DNA of 64,000 bases, from the NCBI RefSeq assembly GCF_027627455.1, contig NZ_CP115483.1:186001-250000 (forward strand). The letters are read 5' to 3'. Positions 8,282 to 17,867 of the stretch are shown here, piece by piece. Numbering within the stretch: the first letter of the stretch is position 1; each line of letters begins with the position of its first letter. The notes below the pieces were generated by a model that saw only the letters and a program-made list of their open reading frames with translations, made no database searches and was not told the DNA's origin. This stretch comes from Sphingobacterium sp. SYP-B4668. Its GTDB lineage: Bacteria > Bacteroidota > Bacteroidia > Sphingobacteriales > Sphingobacteriaceae. A program made the position numbers and the translations under genes.

Positions 8282-8731
8282 TTACTTAACCTGTACAGTG
8301 AACTCATATTCGTCAGGAGGAAGACAACGGGTGTCATCGCAGACCATAAATTCAACAGATCCTTTTACAGCTGTCTGTCCTTTTTTCAATTTTATTTTTT
8401 GAGCAAAAACAACTTCTTTTTCGAAATATTTGACATTCATCTTGAATGCGTCTTCGTATTTTGACTTTGGAGTTGGTTCTACCGTTTTACCTGCTAATGT
8501 GAAGTCTTTTGATGCTGCAAAGTTGAACTTTGTAGGCTCTGGACCACCTTCGCCAATATTCTGGGAATAGATATGCCAACCGTTTTCTATTGTTGCTTTA
8601 ACGTAGATTACAGCTTCGGTGTTACTTGTTTTTTTGGTTGCCACAGACCACTTCACTGGGTTAAGGATCTGCGCATTTACGCTAACGATGGTAAATAGTA
8701 CGGCAACGATTAATAAGCTAATTTTTTTCAT
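8282..8731 (-). CDS. stand-alone DsbD N-terminal (alpha) domain protein
   Basis: A 149-aa secreted protein: signal peptide to about residue 20 (VNAQ), then the immunoglobulin-like DsbD alpha domain. The two cysteines sit in MVCDDTRCLPP, the arrangement used by DsbD-alpha to pass electrons to periplasmic oxidoreductases. KATIENGWHIYSQN and FEKEVVFAQKIKL are also typical. It lies directly upstream of the membrane protein that lacks this domain, so the two products probably form one split DsbD pathway. It could partner other redox proteins as well. Confidence 0.88.
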   Translation of the reverse strand: MKKISLLIVAVLFTIVSVNAQILNPVKWSVATKKTSNTEAVIYVKATIENGWHIYSQNIGEGGPEPTKFNFAASKDFTLAGKTVEPTPKSKYEDAFKMNVKYFEKEVVFAQKIKLKKGQTAVKGSVEFMVCDDTRCLPPDEYEFTVQVK

Positions 8732-8855
8732 TTTATTTTGTTGAGTTGTTTGTGCATCTATATTACTCCTTTAATTAAAGAAGGTTTAATCCACTAGGAC
8801 AAAAATAATGCAAAAGTTTCTCTTTAAACTAATTCAAAAGTAAAATTATCGTTGC

Positions 8856-9632
8856 CTATAGCTTGTGTGAAATTTCCTTCATTTGAAATGTGCGAATGGC
8901 TTTGCCAAAGTCTATGTGAAGTAATCCGTCCTTTCTTACCTCGACGATTTTTCCCTGTACCTCTACGTCGTCAATCAAAAAAGGCCGTAGCTCCCCCTGC
9001 CACATGAGAGTGTTATTGTAGGCTTTTAACAACTCGCTATGTGCTCCTTTTCTCAATAGTTCGTATTGCACCTGAAGGTGCTGGAAGAGCGAGGGGAGTA
9101 ACTGATCAATAGAAAGGTCATCTTTTTGGCCAAGCATTCCCTTCATCGAGCAGACTCGTTGAGTTAATTCGGCTCCAAAGTTAGTTTGGTTGATATTGAC
9201 ACCGATGCCTATTATACTGCTGCTGATGCCATTTTTTTTCACTTGATTTTCGATTAGAATTCCACAAATCTTTTGCTGATCAACCATGATATCATTCGGC
9301 CATTTCACTTTTACCGATTGTCTCAAGATAGATTGTAGCCAGTTTGTCAGGCCTAAGCTGAAACAGATGTTCAATAAAAATTGATCTTCAATGGCTAGGA
9401 ATGTAGGGTAAAAGACTATGCTTATCGTCAGATTTTTCCCCGGTTGGGATTGCCATGTATTGCCGCGTTGCCCTTTTCCACTGTATTGATCTATTGTCAT
9501 AATGGCAGAACCTTCGTCAAGTGGCTTGAAATTTGACAGTTGTTCCTTCAGATAATCGTTTGTTGAGGATACTCGGTCTAATTTTATTAAATTTTGACCC
9601 ACATAAAGTCCCGGAAATATGTTATTTTGCAC
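8856..9632 (-). CDS. birA: biotin--[acetyl-CoA-carboxylase] ligase
   Basis: A 258-aa monofunctional biotin protein ligase. It activates biotin with ATP and attaches it to the carboxyl carrier protein. The catalytic core starts almost at the N-terminus (RVSSTNDYLKE), followed by the biotinyl-AMP loop GKGQRGNTWQS, the KWPNDI motif with its lysine, and GILIENQ. A small SH3-like C-terminal domain follows (KIVEVRKDGLLHIDF). The DNA-binding domain of the bifunctional repressor form is missing, so it should not regulate biotin synthesis. It is divergent from rsfS with a 49-bp gap. Confidence 0.95.
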   Translation of the reverse strand: MQNNIFPGLYVGQNLIKLDRVSSTNDYLKEQLSNFKPLDEGSAIMTIDQYSGKGQRGNTWQSQPGKNLTISIVFYPTFLAIEDQFLLNICFSLGLTNWLQSILRQSVKVKWPNDIMVDQQKICGILIENQVKKNGISSSIIGIGVNINQTNFGAELTQRVCSMKGMLGQKDDLSIDQLLPSLFQHLQVQYELLRKGAHSELLKAYNNTLMWQGELRPFLIDDVEVQGKIVEVRKDGLLHIDFGKAIRTFQMKEISHKL

Positions 9633-9681
9633 AGAAATATAGTGTTTAAGAGAATTTAATATTCAAAACTATAATATTTTA

Positions 9682-10056
9682 ATGATTAAAGATAAGAAAA
9701 CAGGGTTGTCTTCCAAGTTGTCGGAGATTGTAGTTCATGGGATGCAAGAGAAAAAGGGCAACGAAATAGTACGGTTGGATTTAAGAAATATTAACAGTTC
9801 GGTCTCTGATTATTTCGTAATTTGCCATGCTGATTCTACCGCCCAGGTCAATGCAATTGCGAAGAGTGTAGAAGACGAAGTTTATAAAGCCTTTGGACAA
9901 GACCCTTGGCACAAAGAAGGTCAGGGAAACGGAGAATGGATTCTGCTGGATTTTGTCGATGTCGTGGTCCATATTTTCAAAACAGATAAGCGAGAGCATT
10001 ATGGTATCGAGGATTTGTGGGGTGACGCAGCCATCCAGACATATCAAAGTGCCTAG
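9682..10056 (+). CDS. rsfS: ribosomal silencing factor RsfS
   Basis: A 124-aa Iojap/DUF143 protein. RsfS binds L14 on the large subunit and blocks joining with the small subunit when nutrients run low. Typical segments are NSSVSDYFVICHADSTAQVNAIA, PWHKEGQGNGEWILLDFVDVVVHIF and REHYGIEDLWGDA. Length is normal. It is 48 bp upstream of ftsH and probably cotranscribed, an arrangement common in Bacteroidota. Confidence 0.96.
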   Translation: MIKDKKTGLSSKLSEIVVHGMQEKKGNEIVRLDLRNINSSVSDYFVICHADSTAQVNAIAKSVEDEVYKAFGQDPWHKEGQGNGEWILLDFVDVVVHIFKTDKREHYGIEDLWGDAAIQTYQSA

Positions 10057-10104
10057 TCTAAATTAAAGCAGAAAAAAATTAATTTCACAAATTAAGAGAA
10101 TATA

Positions 10105-12171
10105 ATGAATAAAATACCCAGTAAAAAAATAACACCCATGCCACCAAAATTCAATATGATGTGGCTGTGGATCGCTATGATTTTGGGATTTTTGGGGTTG
10201 CAGTTTTTTTTCAATGGAGAGACGGCAAAGCAAACAACCTATAGCGAGTTCGAATCTAAAATGCTCAACACAGGTGATGTAGAGAAACTAGTCGCCTACA
10301 AGAAAAATGACCTTGTACAAGTCGAGGTTTATATCAAGAAAGATAAGTTAAAAGAAGATAAATATAAGGAAGTGGCACCAAGTCCAAGTGCCCTGAATTT
10401 GACGCCATCAACAGGACCTCAATATGTATTTACCGATGGTTCTTATGAGGCGTTGGAAAAGAAATTGGATGAATCACAGATTAATGTAGATCCTGCCCAA
10501 CGTATCCGAGTAGTCCCAGAAGACAGGTCCAATCCTTGGACAGGATGGTTTGTGTCTTTCATGCTCCCATTATTGATTATCGTATTGATTTGGATATTCT
10601 TGATGAAGCGTATGAACGGAGGCGCTGGAGGTGCCGGTGGTGCAATTTTTAATATCGGTAAATCTAAGGCGCAGCTATTCGACAAAGAATCTCAGATTAA
10701 CATTACGTTTAATGACGTGGCGGGTCTAGAAGAAGCTAAGCAAGAGGTTATGGAGATCGTTGATTTTCTTAAAAACCCTAAGAAGTATACCAATTTAGGT
10801 GGTAAGATTCCGAAAGGGGCTCTTTTGGTCGGCCCTCCGGGTACAGGTAAAACCTTGTTGGCCAAAGCGGTAGCAGGAGAGGCACAGGTTCCATTTTTCT
10901 CGCTGTCGGGCTCCGACTTTGTGGAAATGTTTGTTGGGGTGGGGGCGTCGCGAGTACGTGATTTGTTTAAACAAGCGAAGGAAAAGGCTCCATGTATCAT
11001 TTTTATTGATGAAATAGATGCGATAGGTCGTGCACGTGGCAAAAACTCCATTATGGGAGGCAACGATGAGCGTGAGAATACCCTAAATCAGTTGTTGGTA
11101 GAGATGGATGGTTTTGGCACGAATGTAGGCGTAATCATCCTTGCGGCGACCAATCGTTTGGATGTTTTGGATACAGCATTGCTTCGTCCGGGACGTTTTG
11201 ATCGTCAAATATCGATTGACAAGCCAGATTTGATTGGACGAGAACATATTTTTAAAGTACACCTTAAGCCCTTGAAGCTCTCGGAGACCGTAGATGCGAA
11301 AAAGCTGTCTGCACAGACTCCAGGATTTGCAGGAGCAGAAATTGCAAACGTCTGTAATGAGGCCGCTCTTATCGCTGCTCGTAAAAACAAGACGGAGATT
11401 GACATGCAGGACTTTCAAGATGCTATCGATCGTGTAATCGGAGGTCTTGAGAAGAAGAACAAAATTATCTCCCCTGAGGAGAAAAAGATTGTCGCTTACC
11501 ATGAAGCTGGGCATGCTATTGCAGGTTGGTTTTTAGAACATGCAGATCCATTGGTAAAGGTTTCTATTGTTCCACGTGGAGTAGCTGCGTTGGGATATGC
11601 GCAGTACTTACCGAAGGAACAATTCCTATATACGACCGAACAGTTATTGGACAGCATGTGTATGACAATGGGTGGACGCGTAGCGGAAGATATCACATTT
11701 GGACGTATCTCCACAGGTGCTCAAAATGATTTGGAACGTATTACCAAATTAGCATATGCCATGACTGCGGTGTATGGGATGAATCATAAAGTTGGTAACG
11801 TGTCCTTTAGAGACAGTTCGGGCGAATCCCAGTTTCAAAAGCCATATTCTGATCAGACTGCAGAGTTGATCGATGACGAAGTAAGGACATTGGTATCAGC
11901 GGTATATGATCGTACCAAGGAGCTGTTATTGGAAAAGCAAGATGGCTTAGTGGCCATTGCAGAGAAATTATTAGAAAAGGAAATCCTGTTCCAATCGGAT
12001 TTAGAAGAGATATTAGGTAAACGTCCATTTGCAAATAGGACCGCTTATGACGAATTTGTCAATGGCAAATCATCTGGCGTTCCGCAGACTGACCTTCCTG
12101 TACCTCCGATCCCTGAAGAGTCTGCTGAAGGACGTATTGAAGGGCAGAACAATGAAAATCCCAGTTCTTAA
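10105..12171 (+). CDS. ftsH: ATP-dependent zinc metalloprotease FtsH
   Basis: A 688-aa membrane AAA+ protease. Two transmembrane helices (about residues 15-33 and 147-167) flank a periplasmic domain. The AAA module has Walker A GPPGTGKT at residues 243-250, Walker [12 protein letters not shown] and the second region of homology [20 protein letters not shown]. The zinc site HEAGH is at residues 466-470, with a distal acidic ligand in the following helical domain. A Pro/Glu-rich tail ends the protein. It removes misassembled membrane proteins and short-lived regulators. A strong terminator follows. Confidence 0.98.
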   Translation: MNKIPSKKITPMPPKFNMMWLWIAMILGFLGLQFFFNGETAKQTTYSEFESKMLNTGDVEKLVAYKKNDLVQVEVYIKKDKLKEDKYKEVAPSPSALNLTPSTGPQYVFTDGSYEALEKKLDESQINVDPAQRIRVVPEDRSNPWTGWFVSFMLPLLIIVLIWIFLMKRMNGGAGGAGGAIFNIGKSKAQLFDKESQINITFNDVAGLEEAKQEVMEIVDFLKNPKKYTNLGGKIPKGALLVGPPGTGKTLLAKAVAGEAQVPFFSLSGSDFVEMFVGVGASRVRDLFKQAKEKAPCIIFIDEIDAIGRARGKNSIMGGNDERENTLNQLLVEMDGFGTNVGVIILAATNRLDVLDTALLRPGRFDRQISIDKPDLIGREHIFKVHLKPLKLSETVDAKKLSAQTPGFAGAEIANVCNEAALIAARKNKTEIDMQDFQDAIDRVIGGLEKKNKIISPEEKKIVAYHEAGHAIAGWFLEHADPLVKVSIVPRGVAALGYAQYLPKEQFLYTTEQLLDSMCMTMGGRVAEDITFGRISTGAQNDLERITKLAYAMTAVYGMNHKVGNVSFRDSSGESQFQKPYSDQTAELIDDEVRTLVSAVYDRTKELLLEKQDGLVAIAEKLLEKEILFQSDLEEILGKRPFANRTAYDEFVNGKSSGVPQTDLPVPPIPEESAEGRIEGQNNENPSS

Positions 12172-12186
12172 TCTATAGAACGTTGG

Positions 12187-12220
12187 ACAATGCACTGTAG
12201 TAAACCCTACAGTGCATTGT
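12187..12220 (+). terminator. intrinsic terminator after ftsH
   Basis: Perfect 14-bp stem (12187-12200 with 12207-12220), 6-nt loop, followed by a short mixed T-stretch. It ends the rsfS-ftsH unit. Confidence 0.75.
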
Positions 12221-12248
12221 TTCTATAAAAACATACCCCATTCTGCGT

Positions 12249-12896
12249 ATGAATATCAAAAATACCACCGCCAAGGAAAAGATGCTTAAAAAGATTCGTC
12301 AAGCACTTTTACAGAAAAAGGATAATCCTCATCCCACATATGAGGACTCTCCGTTGTATAAAGATGAGGAAGAATCTCTTGACGTCACGTTTGCGCGTGA
12401 ATTTACAGCTATCTCTGGTCGGTTTGTATATTGTGACGGTGAAATAAACCTCATCGAAAATCTGATTGCATTTGCCGAACAGCATAATGTGACTAAAATC
12501 TACGGGTGGGAAACCTCTATTCAACAGCTTCTAGGCCAATACGGATTTCCGCTCATCACTAATGATGTGGACTTTGAGAATGCACAGGTTGGTATTACTG
12601 CTTGTGAGGCTCTGATAGCACGTAATGGCAGTGTGATGATATCCAATGCTAATGCTGGGGGACGACGATTGAGTATCTACCCTCCGATTCATATCGTGAT
12701 TGCTAAAGCGTCCCAATTGGTGATGGATATCAAGCACGCACTAAATGGTATGAAGCAAAAGTATGGGGAACAATTGCCTACGATGATTACCACTATTACG
12801 GGACCAAGCCGAACTGCGGACATTGAGAAGATGTTGGTATTGGGAGCTCATGGACCTAAAGAATTATATGTATTTATGTTAGAAGACAGATTTTAG
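12249..12896 (+). CDS. LUD domain protein (LutC-like)
   Basis: A 215-aa protein of the LUD family. LutB/LutC relatives take part in L-lactate oxidation, but single LUD proteins also occur without the other Lut subunits, so the substrate is open. Visible motifs are VGITACEALIARNGSVMIS, RRLSIYPPIHIVIA and a late TTITGPSRTADIEKMLVLGAHGPKELYVFML, all typical. No LutA or LutB gene is nearby. The next gene starts 2 bp after its stop, so it is probably cotranscribed with the rhomboid protease. Confidence 0.88.
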   Translation: MNIKNTTAKEKMLKKIRQALLQKKDNPHPTYEDSPLYKDEEESLDVTFAREFTAISGRFVYCDGEINLIENLIAFAEQHNVTKIYGWETSIQQLLGQYGFPLITNDVDFENAQVGITACEALIARNGSVMISNANAGGRRLSIYPPIHIVIAKASQLVMDIKHALNGMKQKYGEQLPTMITTITGPSRTADIEKMLVLGAHGPKELYVFMLEDRF

Positions 12897-12898
12897 GC

Positions 12899-13525
12899 AT
12901 GGACAATATTGCTTATTTTATCCAATCGCCTGTATCATCGCTTATTTTTATTCTCACGATAGGTCTTAGTATCTATACGTTTTCCAATCAGGCGCTGTAT
13001 AGCAAGCTGATGTTGCATCCATATAGCATCTACCGCAAAAAACGGGGCTATACGATCTTGACAAGCGGCATGATCCATAAAGACTGGGGGCACCTCTTGT
13101 TTAACATGATTACCTTCTATTACTTTGGGTTTGGCTTGGAAAGTATATTTGTTGCTAGCAGTGCATGGGGGCACACACAGTTTGCGGTGCTGTATCTTCT
13201 AAGCCTTGTCCTTAGCGATATTCCTACCATTCTACAGCAAAAGAACAATCCTGGATACTTTAGCCTTGGAGCATCTGGTGCGATTAGTGCGGTGCTTTTT
13301 GGTTTTATCCTGTTCAATCCTCAAGTGGAGTTGGGTATTTTCATGATTATTCCGATGAAAGCGTATCTCTTTGCCATATTATTTGTGGGATATAGTATTT
13401 GGGCGTCTAAAAAAGCGAATGATGGTATTAATCATAGTGCGCATTTATTCGGAGCGTTAGCGGGGTTGGTTATCACTATTTTATATTATCCTGGAGTTAT
13501 TCAGCATTTCATAGGCCAGTTTTAG
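12899..13525 (+). CDS. rhomboid family intramembrane serine protease
   Basis: A 208-aa polytopic protein with about six membrane helices. Rhomboids cut transmembrane segments with a Ser-His dyad. The nucleophile motif GASG (FSLGASGAISA) and the partner His in the last helix (INHSAHLFGALAG) are both present. An HKDWGHLLFNMITFYYFG segment matches the conserved loop region. It follows the LUD gene by 2 bp and precedes a lipoprotein gene by 14 bp. Substrates are unknown. Confidence 0.92.
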   Translation: MDNIAYFIQSPVSSLIFILTIGLSIYTFSNQALYSKLMLHPYSIYRKKRGYTILTSGMIHKDWGHLLFNMITFYYFGFGLESIFVASSAWGHTQFAVLYLLSLVLSDIPTILQQKNNPGYFSLGASGAISAVLFGFILFNPQVELGIFMIIPMKAYLFAILFVGYSIWASKKANDGINHSAHLFGALAGLVITILYYPGVIQHFIGQF

Positions 13526-13539
13526 TTTAAAAAGCGGAC

Positions 13540-13983
13540 ATGTATCGTCATCATTTGTTTTCTTACAGTTTTCTATGTCTGATTTTACTTTTGGTACTGT
13601 GCAGTTGCAATCGTACGGGTACGTCTTCTGGAACTGAATCTTCTACGAAAAAGGCAATAACCATTTCGCCAGTCCCATCTTCGAATGGATGCTCTGCAGA
13701 GGCTGCCGTGAGGGCGCTGACCCAGTTGGAAGAGATTCAAGTGCAAGAGGGGGTGTTGAATTCTCTTTTTGGCGAAAATACCCACATATCGTATCTGATA
13801 GATAGTACTTCCTATAATGAAAAGGAAGTGTATGCCATTACGGCGGGATATAACAATGAAGAGCGCTTTGAGACGTACTACCATTTTTATATTGACAAAT
13901 CCAGCTGTCAAGACATCTTGGTCATGGACGTAGTCACAGGGGATTATATTTCTCCTGAGGAATGGCGAAATAGACGTAATTAG
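13540..13983 (+). CDS. small lipoprotein, unknown function
   Basis: A 147-aa protein with a lipoprotein signal (lipobox LCSC, Cys near residue 23) and a Ser/Thr-rich linker. The compact C-terminal part contains CSAEAAVRALTQLEEIQVQEGVL and FETYYHFYIDKSSCQDILVMD. I do not recognise a family; the mature domain has two extra cysteines that could form a disulfide. The last 4 bp overlap the 3' end of the convergent yifB gene. Confidence 0.7.
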   Translation: MYRHHLFSYSFLCLILLLVLCSCNRTGTSSGTESSTKKAITISPVPSSNGCSAEAAVRALTQLEEIQVQEGVLNSLFGENTHISYLIDSTSYNEKEVYAITAGYNNEERFETYYHFYIDKSSCQDILVMDVVTGDYISPEEWRNRRN

Positions 13984-15521
13984 TAGGTAGACCAGTTTTC
14001 TCTATCGAGACTTCTAAATTGTATGGCTTCCGCCAAATGTTCATTCCCGATATGCTGACAGCCTTCCATATCTGCTATGGTACGCGATACCTTGAGAATG
14101 CGGTCGTAGGCCCGAGCAGATAAACCCAATCGCTCCATAGCTGCTTTTAAAAGTAAGTTTCCGTTGTCGTCTATTTGACAAACTTCACGTACCATTTTTG
14201 TACTCATTTGCGCATTATTGTGAATGTTCGCTACTCGGTCGAATCGTTCGCGCTGAATTTGCCTAGCTGCAATTACTCTCTTTCGGATATCACTGCTTTT
14301 TTCTGCGGGTCGCCTGGAAGCCAATTCATTGAATTCTACAGGTGTCACTTCTACGTGTAGATCTATGCGGTCCAATAGCGGTCCAGATACCTTGCTAAGG
14401 TAACGCTGTACGACGTGTGGGCCGCATATACATTCTTTTTCAGGATGGTTGTAATAGCCACACGGGCAAGGATTCATGGCTGCGATTAGCATAAAGCTTG
14501 CGGGATAATCTACCGAGAGCTTGGCTCTTGATATCGTAATAGTCCGGGATTCTAAAGGTTGACGCATCACTTCCAATACCGATCGCTTGAACTCGGGTAG
14601 CTCATCCAAGAAGAGTACGCCGTTATGTGCAAGCGAAATCTCCCCCGGTTGTGGATTTGTGCCTCCACCCACCAAAGCAACGTCCGATATCGTATGATGC
14701 GGAGCTCGATAGGGTCTGATGGTCATCAGCGATGAGAGGGAGGAGAGCTGTCCGGATACCGAGTGTATCTTGGTCGTCTCTAAGGATTCATCCACAGTAA
14801 GAGGCGGTAATATAGAAGACAGTCTTTTTGCCAACATTGTCTTTCCTGCGCCAGGCGGCCCAATTAGGATGACATTGTGACCTCCCGCGGCAGCAATTTC
14901 TAATGCTCTTTTGATATTTTCTTGACCCTTTACATCTGCAAAATCGACGTCATAACTGTTGATCTGATGGTCGAATTCGTCTTGAAGATTCACTTTCGTT
15001 GGTGAGATATGTTTTCTTTGTTCAAAGAAGTCGATGATATCGTGTAATGTCCGAATACCAATTACTTCCAAACTATCGACAATGGCGGCTTCACGCGCAT
15101 TGACCTCGGGTAGTAAAATGCCGCTAAATCCATCTTTTGCCGCCTGTAGGGCTATCGGAAGCGAACCCTTTACCGCTTGTATATTTCCATCTAAAGAGAG
15201 TTCGCCTAAAATGACATATGCATGCATGTTGTCGCTGGAAAGCTGTCCCGATGCTGCGAGAATTGCTGTCGCAATGGCAAGGTCATATGACGAACCTTCC
15301 TTTCGAATATCAGCAGGTGCCAGATTGACTACAATTTTTTGTCGTGGCATCTTATAGCCGCTGGAATTGATGGCACTTTCGATACGTTGAAGGCTTTCCT
15401 TTACAGCGTTGTCAGGTAGTCCTACAATATAATATTTGGTACCTGTTGAAATGTTTACTTCTACGGTAATAGTGGTCGCCTCAATTCCGTAAACGGCACT
15501 GCTAAAGGTCTTTACGAGCAT
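13980..15521 (-). CDS. YifB/ComM family Mg chelatase-like AAA ATPase
   Basis: A 513-aa protein of standard length. It has the N-terminal Lon-substrate-like ChlI domain (VEVNISTGTKYYIVGLPDNAVKESLQRIESAI), a central AAA core with Walker A GPPGAGKT and Walker B VLFLDELPEF, a Cys-rich NPCPCGYYNHPEKECIC insertion, and a C-terminal helical domain. ComM of this family is a branch-migration helicase that helps integrate transforming DNA. Whether this host is competent is not shown by the window. The gene is convergent with and overlaps the lipoprotein gene by 4 bp. Confidence 0.93.
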   Translation of the reverse strand: MLVKTFSSAVYGIEATTITVEVNISTGTKYYIVGLPDNAVKESLQRIESAINSSGYKMPRQKIVVNLAPADIRKEGSSYDLAIATAILAASGQLSSDNMHAYVILGELSLDGNIQAVKGSLPIALQAAKDGFSGILLPEVNAREAAIVDSLEVIGIRTLHDIIDFFEQRKHISPTKVNLQDEFDHQINSYDVDFADVKGQENIKRALEIAAAGGHNVILIGPPGAGKTMLAKRLSSILPPLTVDESLETTKIHSVSGQLSSLSSLMTIRPYRAPHHTISDVALVGGGTNPQPGEISLAHNGVLFLDELPEFKRSVLEVMRQPLESRTITISRAKLSVDYPASFMLIAAMNPCPCGYYNHPEKECICGPHVVQRYLSKVSGPLLDRIDLHVEVTPVEFNELASRRPAEKSSDIRKRVIAARQIQRERFDRVANIHNNAQMSTKMVREVCQIDDNGNLLLKAAMERLGLSARAYDRILKVSRTIADMEGCQHIGNEHLAEAIQFRSLDRENWSTY

Positions 15522-15748
15522 AATTTAAGAAGTTTGGTTGATTTAAAATTACTAAAATAAAGGGGAACAAAAAAATCAAGAGCGGAAAGCAAAAATAAAC
15601 TTGTTGTCTTTCGATAAAATTTGTAGATTGAAGAGCAGGGAAATAGTGGCACGAAGTCGTGAAATATGAGTCTTTGGCAAACGTTTTGCTATTTCATTTG
15701 TTTAATAAGTAATATCAGAATCATTAATTGCAATTTAAATTAGAGAAT

Positions 15749-16018
15749 ATGAAAGATAACGGTAAGATCGTCGCAGCTCTATTGGCAGGATTAGCCGCAG
15801 GAGCAGTTCTTGGTGTTTTGTTTGCTCCTGAAAAAGGATCGGAGACAAGGGACAAACTCAATGAGTCTCTTTCTGATCTTGGAGATGCAATCAAAGAAAG
15901 GGCTGAAGAGCAGTTTGATCAATTGAATGACTTTAAAGAGAAGGTGGTTGCGGCAGTAAAATCGAAAGTTGGGAAAACTGGTCGCTCTATCGAAGGCGAG
16001 TTGGAAGAGCATGCATAA
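15749..16018 (+). CDS. YtxH domain protein
   Basis: About 89 aa from the ATG at 15749, preferred over a TTG 21 bp upstream because it places the helix at the normal position. It has one N-terminal membrane helix with the YtxH signature (KIVAALLAGLAAGAVLGVLFAPEKGSETRDKL), then an amphipathic, charged coil. YtxH proteins are small stress-linked membrane proteins. The two genes downstream encode a holin-superfamily membrane protein and a third envelope protein, a triplet that often travels together in Bacteroidota. Confidence 0.88.
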   Translation: MKDNGKIVAALLAGLAAGAVLGVLFAPEKGSETRDKLNESLSDLGDAIKERAEEQFDQLNDFKEKVVAAVKSKVGKTGRSIEGELEEHA

Positions 16019-16199
16019 CAGCGGTAAAAGAGCATTTAGCTTTTGCAGAATGAATTGGAAAGAATGTCTAAAAGCGTAATCACCAATTGATGGTCCTCAC
16101 AGGAACTATAGCTCTCCCAAGTTCTTACAGTGGCTGTGGTAAATGTGATAGAATAGGTTGGATGGAAGCTTTTTGGACATCTTTCTTGAAAAAAATAAT

Positions 16200-16619
16200 A
16201 TGCATATGGATGAAGAACAAAAATTTTCGCTTTCTGGTACTGTTCAGAAAGGTAAAGAATATATAGACGCGCAAATAGAGTTACTTAAGCTTAAAGCGAT
16301 TGCTCGTGGTTCTCGTATGATTGGGAGCTTGGTATTGGACGTCAGCAAGCTTATCTTGACGCTGTTCGTTGTGTTTTTTTTAAGTATGGCCTTTGCCTTT
16401 TTTTTGGGGGAGATGATGAATAGTTATGCTTTAGGCTTTTTGACCACTGGGGGTATTTTTATTCTCCTCATCGTAATCGTGTGTGTGACAGAAACTAAGC
16501 TTGAAGCCAAATTTATGGATCTCTCTATTAGAAAGCTCTTGGGTAAGTGGAATGAGGAAGACGATGATACGCAACCTGAAAATGAAAAGAAACATGAGGA
16601 AAGCTTCGAAAATAAATAA
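16200..16619 (+). CDS. phage-holin-superfamily (DUF1469-like) membrane protein
   Basis: About 139 aa from the ATG at 16200; a second ATG at 16206 is equally possible. It has a soluble N-terminal helix (KGKEYIDAQIELLKLKAIARGSRMIG), two transmembrane helices (LILTLFVVFFLSMAFAFFLG and LGFLTTGGIFILLIVIVCV) and an acidic tail. This is the holin-X/DUF1469 layout found with YtxH genes. The name is structural only: no phage genes are near. Its end overlaps the next gene by 26 bp, pointing to translational coupling. Confidence 0.8.
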   Translation: MHMDEEQKFSLSGTVQKGKEYIDAQIELLKLKAIARGSRMIGSLVLDVSKLILTLFVVFFLSMAFAFFLGEMMNSYALGFLTTGGIFILLIVIVCVTETKLEAKFMDLSIRKLLGKWNEEDDDTQPENEKKHEESFENK

Positions 16620-17103
16620 CATTACGGAATTAAGGGCTGAAATAGCCCGACTAAATGCTTTGAAGTTCGAGCAGGAGGTTTATCTAAAAGATCAATATAC
16701 TTTGCTCAATAGAAAAATTGAAGCACCTATTCGTTTTATCAGGACATTTACCTCTCGCATCCCTGGAGTGAATATGTTCACACAGCTATTTTCAGCACCG
16801 AAAGCCAAATTGGGAGTGGAAGACGATGGGCAGAATGGTTGGCTCAATAAAGCTATGCGAGTAGGCGTCCCTTTTATATTGAATAGATTATTTTTGAAAA
16901 AAGCGGGTTGGCTAAAAAAAGCACTAGTCCTGGTTGCCTCAGAGACGGCTTTGGGGCAGGTAAATAAGGATAAGATATCCGAATTGGTAGGAAAAGCAGC
17001 AGATTTTATTCGCCCTAAGCAGAAAAAAAGTAAAAAAATCAAACCTATAATCGAAGAAGAGCAAGACCACTTCGGGATCCCTCCTGGTAGTGAGACTTAT
17101 TAG
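16594..17103 (+). CDS. conserved hypothetical protein of the YtxH/holin operon
   Basis: About 169 aa from the ATG at 16594, inside the end of the upstream gene in another frame; an ATG at 16582 is an alternative. The frame runs open further upstream, but that part only shadows the holin-like gene. An N-terminal coiled coil (ELRAEIARLNALKFEQEVYLKDQYTLLNRKIEAPI) is followed by a weakly hydrophobic stretch (KKAGWLKKALVLVASETALGQV) and a Lys-rich then acidic C-terminus. No family is recognised with certainty. The operon suggests an envelope or stress role. Confidence 0.75.
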   Translation: MRKASKINNITELRAEIARLNALKFEQEVYLKDQYTLLNRKIEAPIRFIRTFTSRIPGVNMFTQLFSAPKAKLGVEDDGQNGWLNKAMRVGVPFILNRLFLKKAGWLKKALVLVASETALGQVNKDKISELVGKAADFIRPKQKKSKKIKPIIEEEQDHFGIPPGSETY

Positions 17104-17177
17104 TTGCTTCACTTTCTTTGGCTTTAACATTTGACTTCTATTATTTTAACGTTATTTTTGCCCATATTTTTTTAAAA

Positions 17178-17831
17178 ATGGGAAAAGATAAATTAAGGAA
17201 GTTTGCCGAAGTTGGCACATTTAAAAATGTTCTTCAGTTGGATGAAGGCAAGGTGCTGAAAGGCAAATGGGCTTCCAGCCATTTCGGTAATGACCACCCT
17301 ATTGTTTTAGAACTCGCATGTGGAAAAGGGGAGTATTCTGTAAATCTTGCGAGATTGTTTCCCGACAAAAATTTTATAGGAGTTGACTATAAAGGAAATC
17401 GTATTTGGAGAGGGGCTAAGACTGCCTTAGAAGATGGGATAGATAATGTTGCATTCTTACGTATTCAAATCGAAACGATATTGGAATATTTTGAGGAAGG
17501 TGAGGTTGATGAGATATGGATTACTTTTCCCGATCCTCAGCCACAGGATAGTCGAGAGAAAAAGCGGTTGACTAATCCTCGTTTCCTGGAGCGCTATCAA
17601 ACGATACTGAAACCTGATGGTCTCATGAATCTGAAGACTGACAATGATGGCTTTTATGGTTATACTCTTGAACAAATTTCCCTTCTTGGGCTACCAAAGG
17701 TAGCGGAAACCACTAATCTCTATCACTCGGACCTTGTTGACGAAGTCTTGTCTATAAAAACCTACTATGAGCGAAAGTACCTCGCCCATGATAAGAATAT
17801 AAATTATGTCCGATGGACATTTAAGAAATAA
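17178..17831 (+). CDS. trmB: tRNA (guanine(46)-N7)-methyltransferase
   Basis: 217 aa from the ATG at 17178; an in-frame start 60 bp upstream would add a hydrophobic stretch unlike the family. TrmB transfers methyl from SAM to N7 of G46 in the tRNA variable loop. Signatures are LELACGKGEYSVNLARLFPDKNFIGVDYKGNRIWRGA (SAM binding), DEIWITFPDPQPQ and LMNLKTDNDGFYGYT, all close to the family pattern. The gene ends at a bidirectional terminator shared with the convergent protease gene. Confidence 0.96.
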   Translation: MGKDKLRKFAEVGTFKNVLQLDEGKVLKGKWASSHFGNDHPIVLELACGKGEYSVNLARLFPDKNFIGVDYKGNRIWRGAKTALEDGIDNVAFLRIQIETILEYFEEGEVDEIWITFPDPQPQDSREKKRLTNPRFLERYQTILKPDGLMNLKTDNDGFYGYTLEQISLLGLPKVAETTNLYHSDLVDEVLSIKTYYERKYLAHDKNINYVRWTFKK

Positions 17832-17865
17832 AAAAAGGCCCTCTTTTTAAAGAGGGCCTTTTTTT
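17831..17865. terminator. bidirectional terminator between trmB and prc
   Basis: A-tract, GGCCCTCTTT stem, short loop, AAAGAGGGCC and T-tract. The stem is perfect and the tails suit both converging genes. Confidence 0.9.
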
Positions 17866-17867
17866 GA

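Noticed and set aside
16200-16619. Prophage remnant suggested by the holin-family name
   Set aside because: No other phage gene is near, and this membrane family is commonly chromosomal with YtxH.
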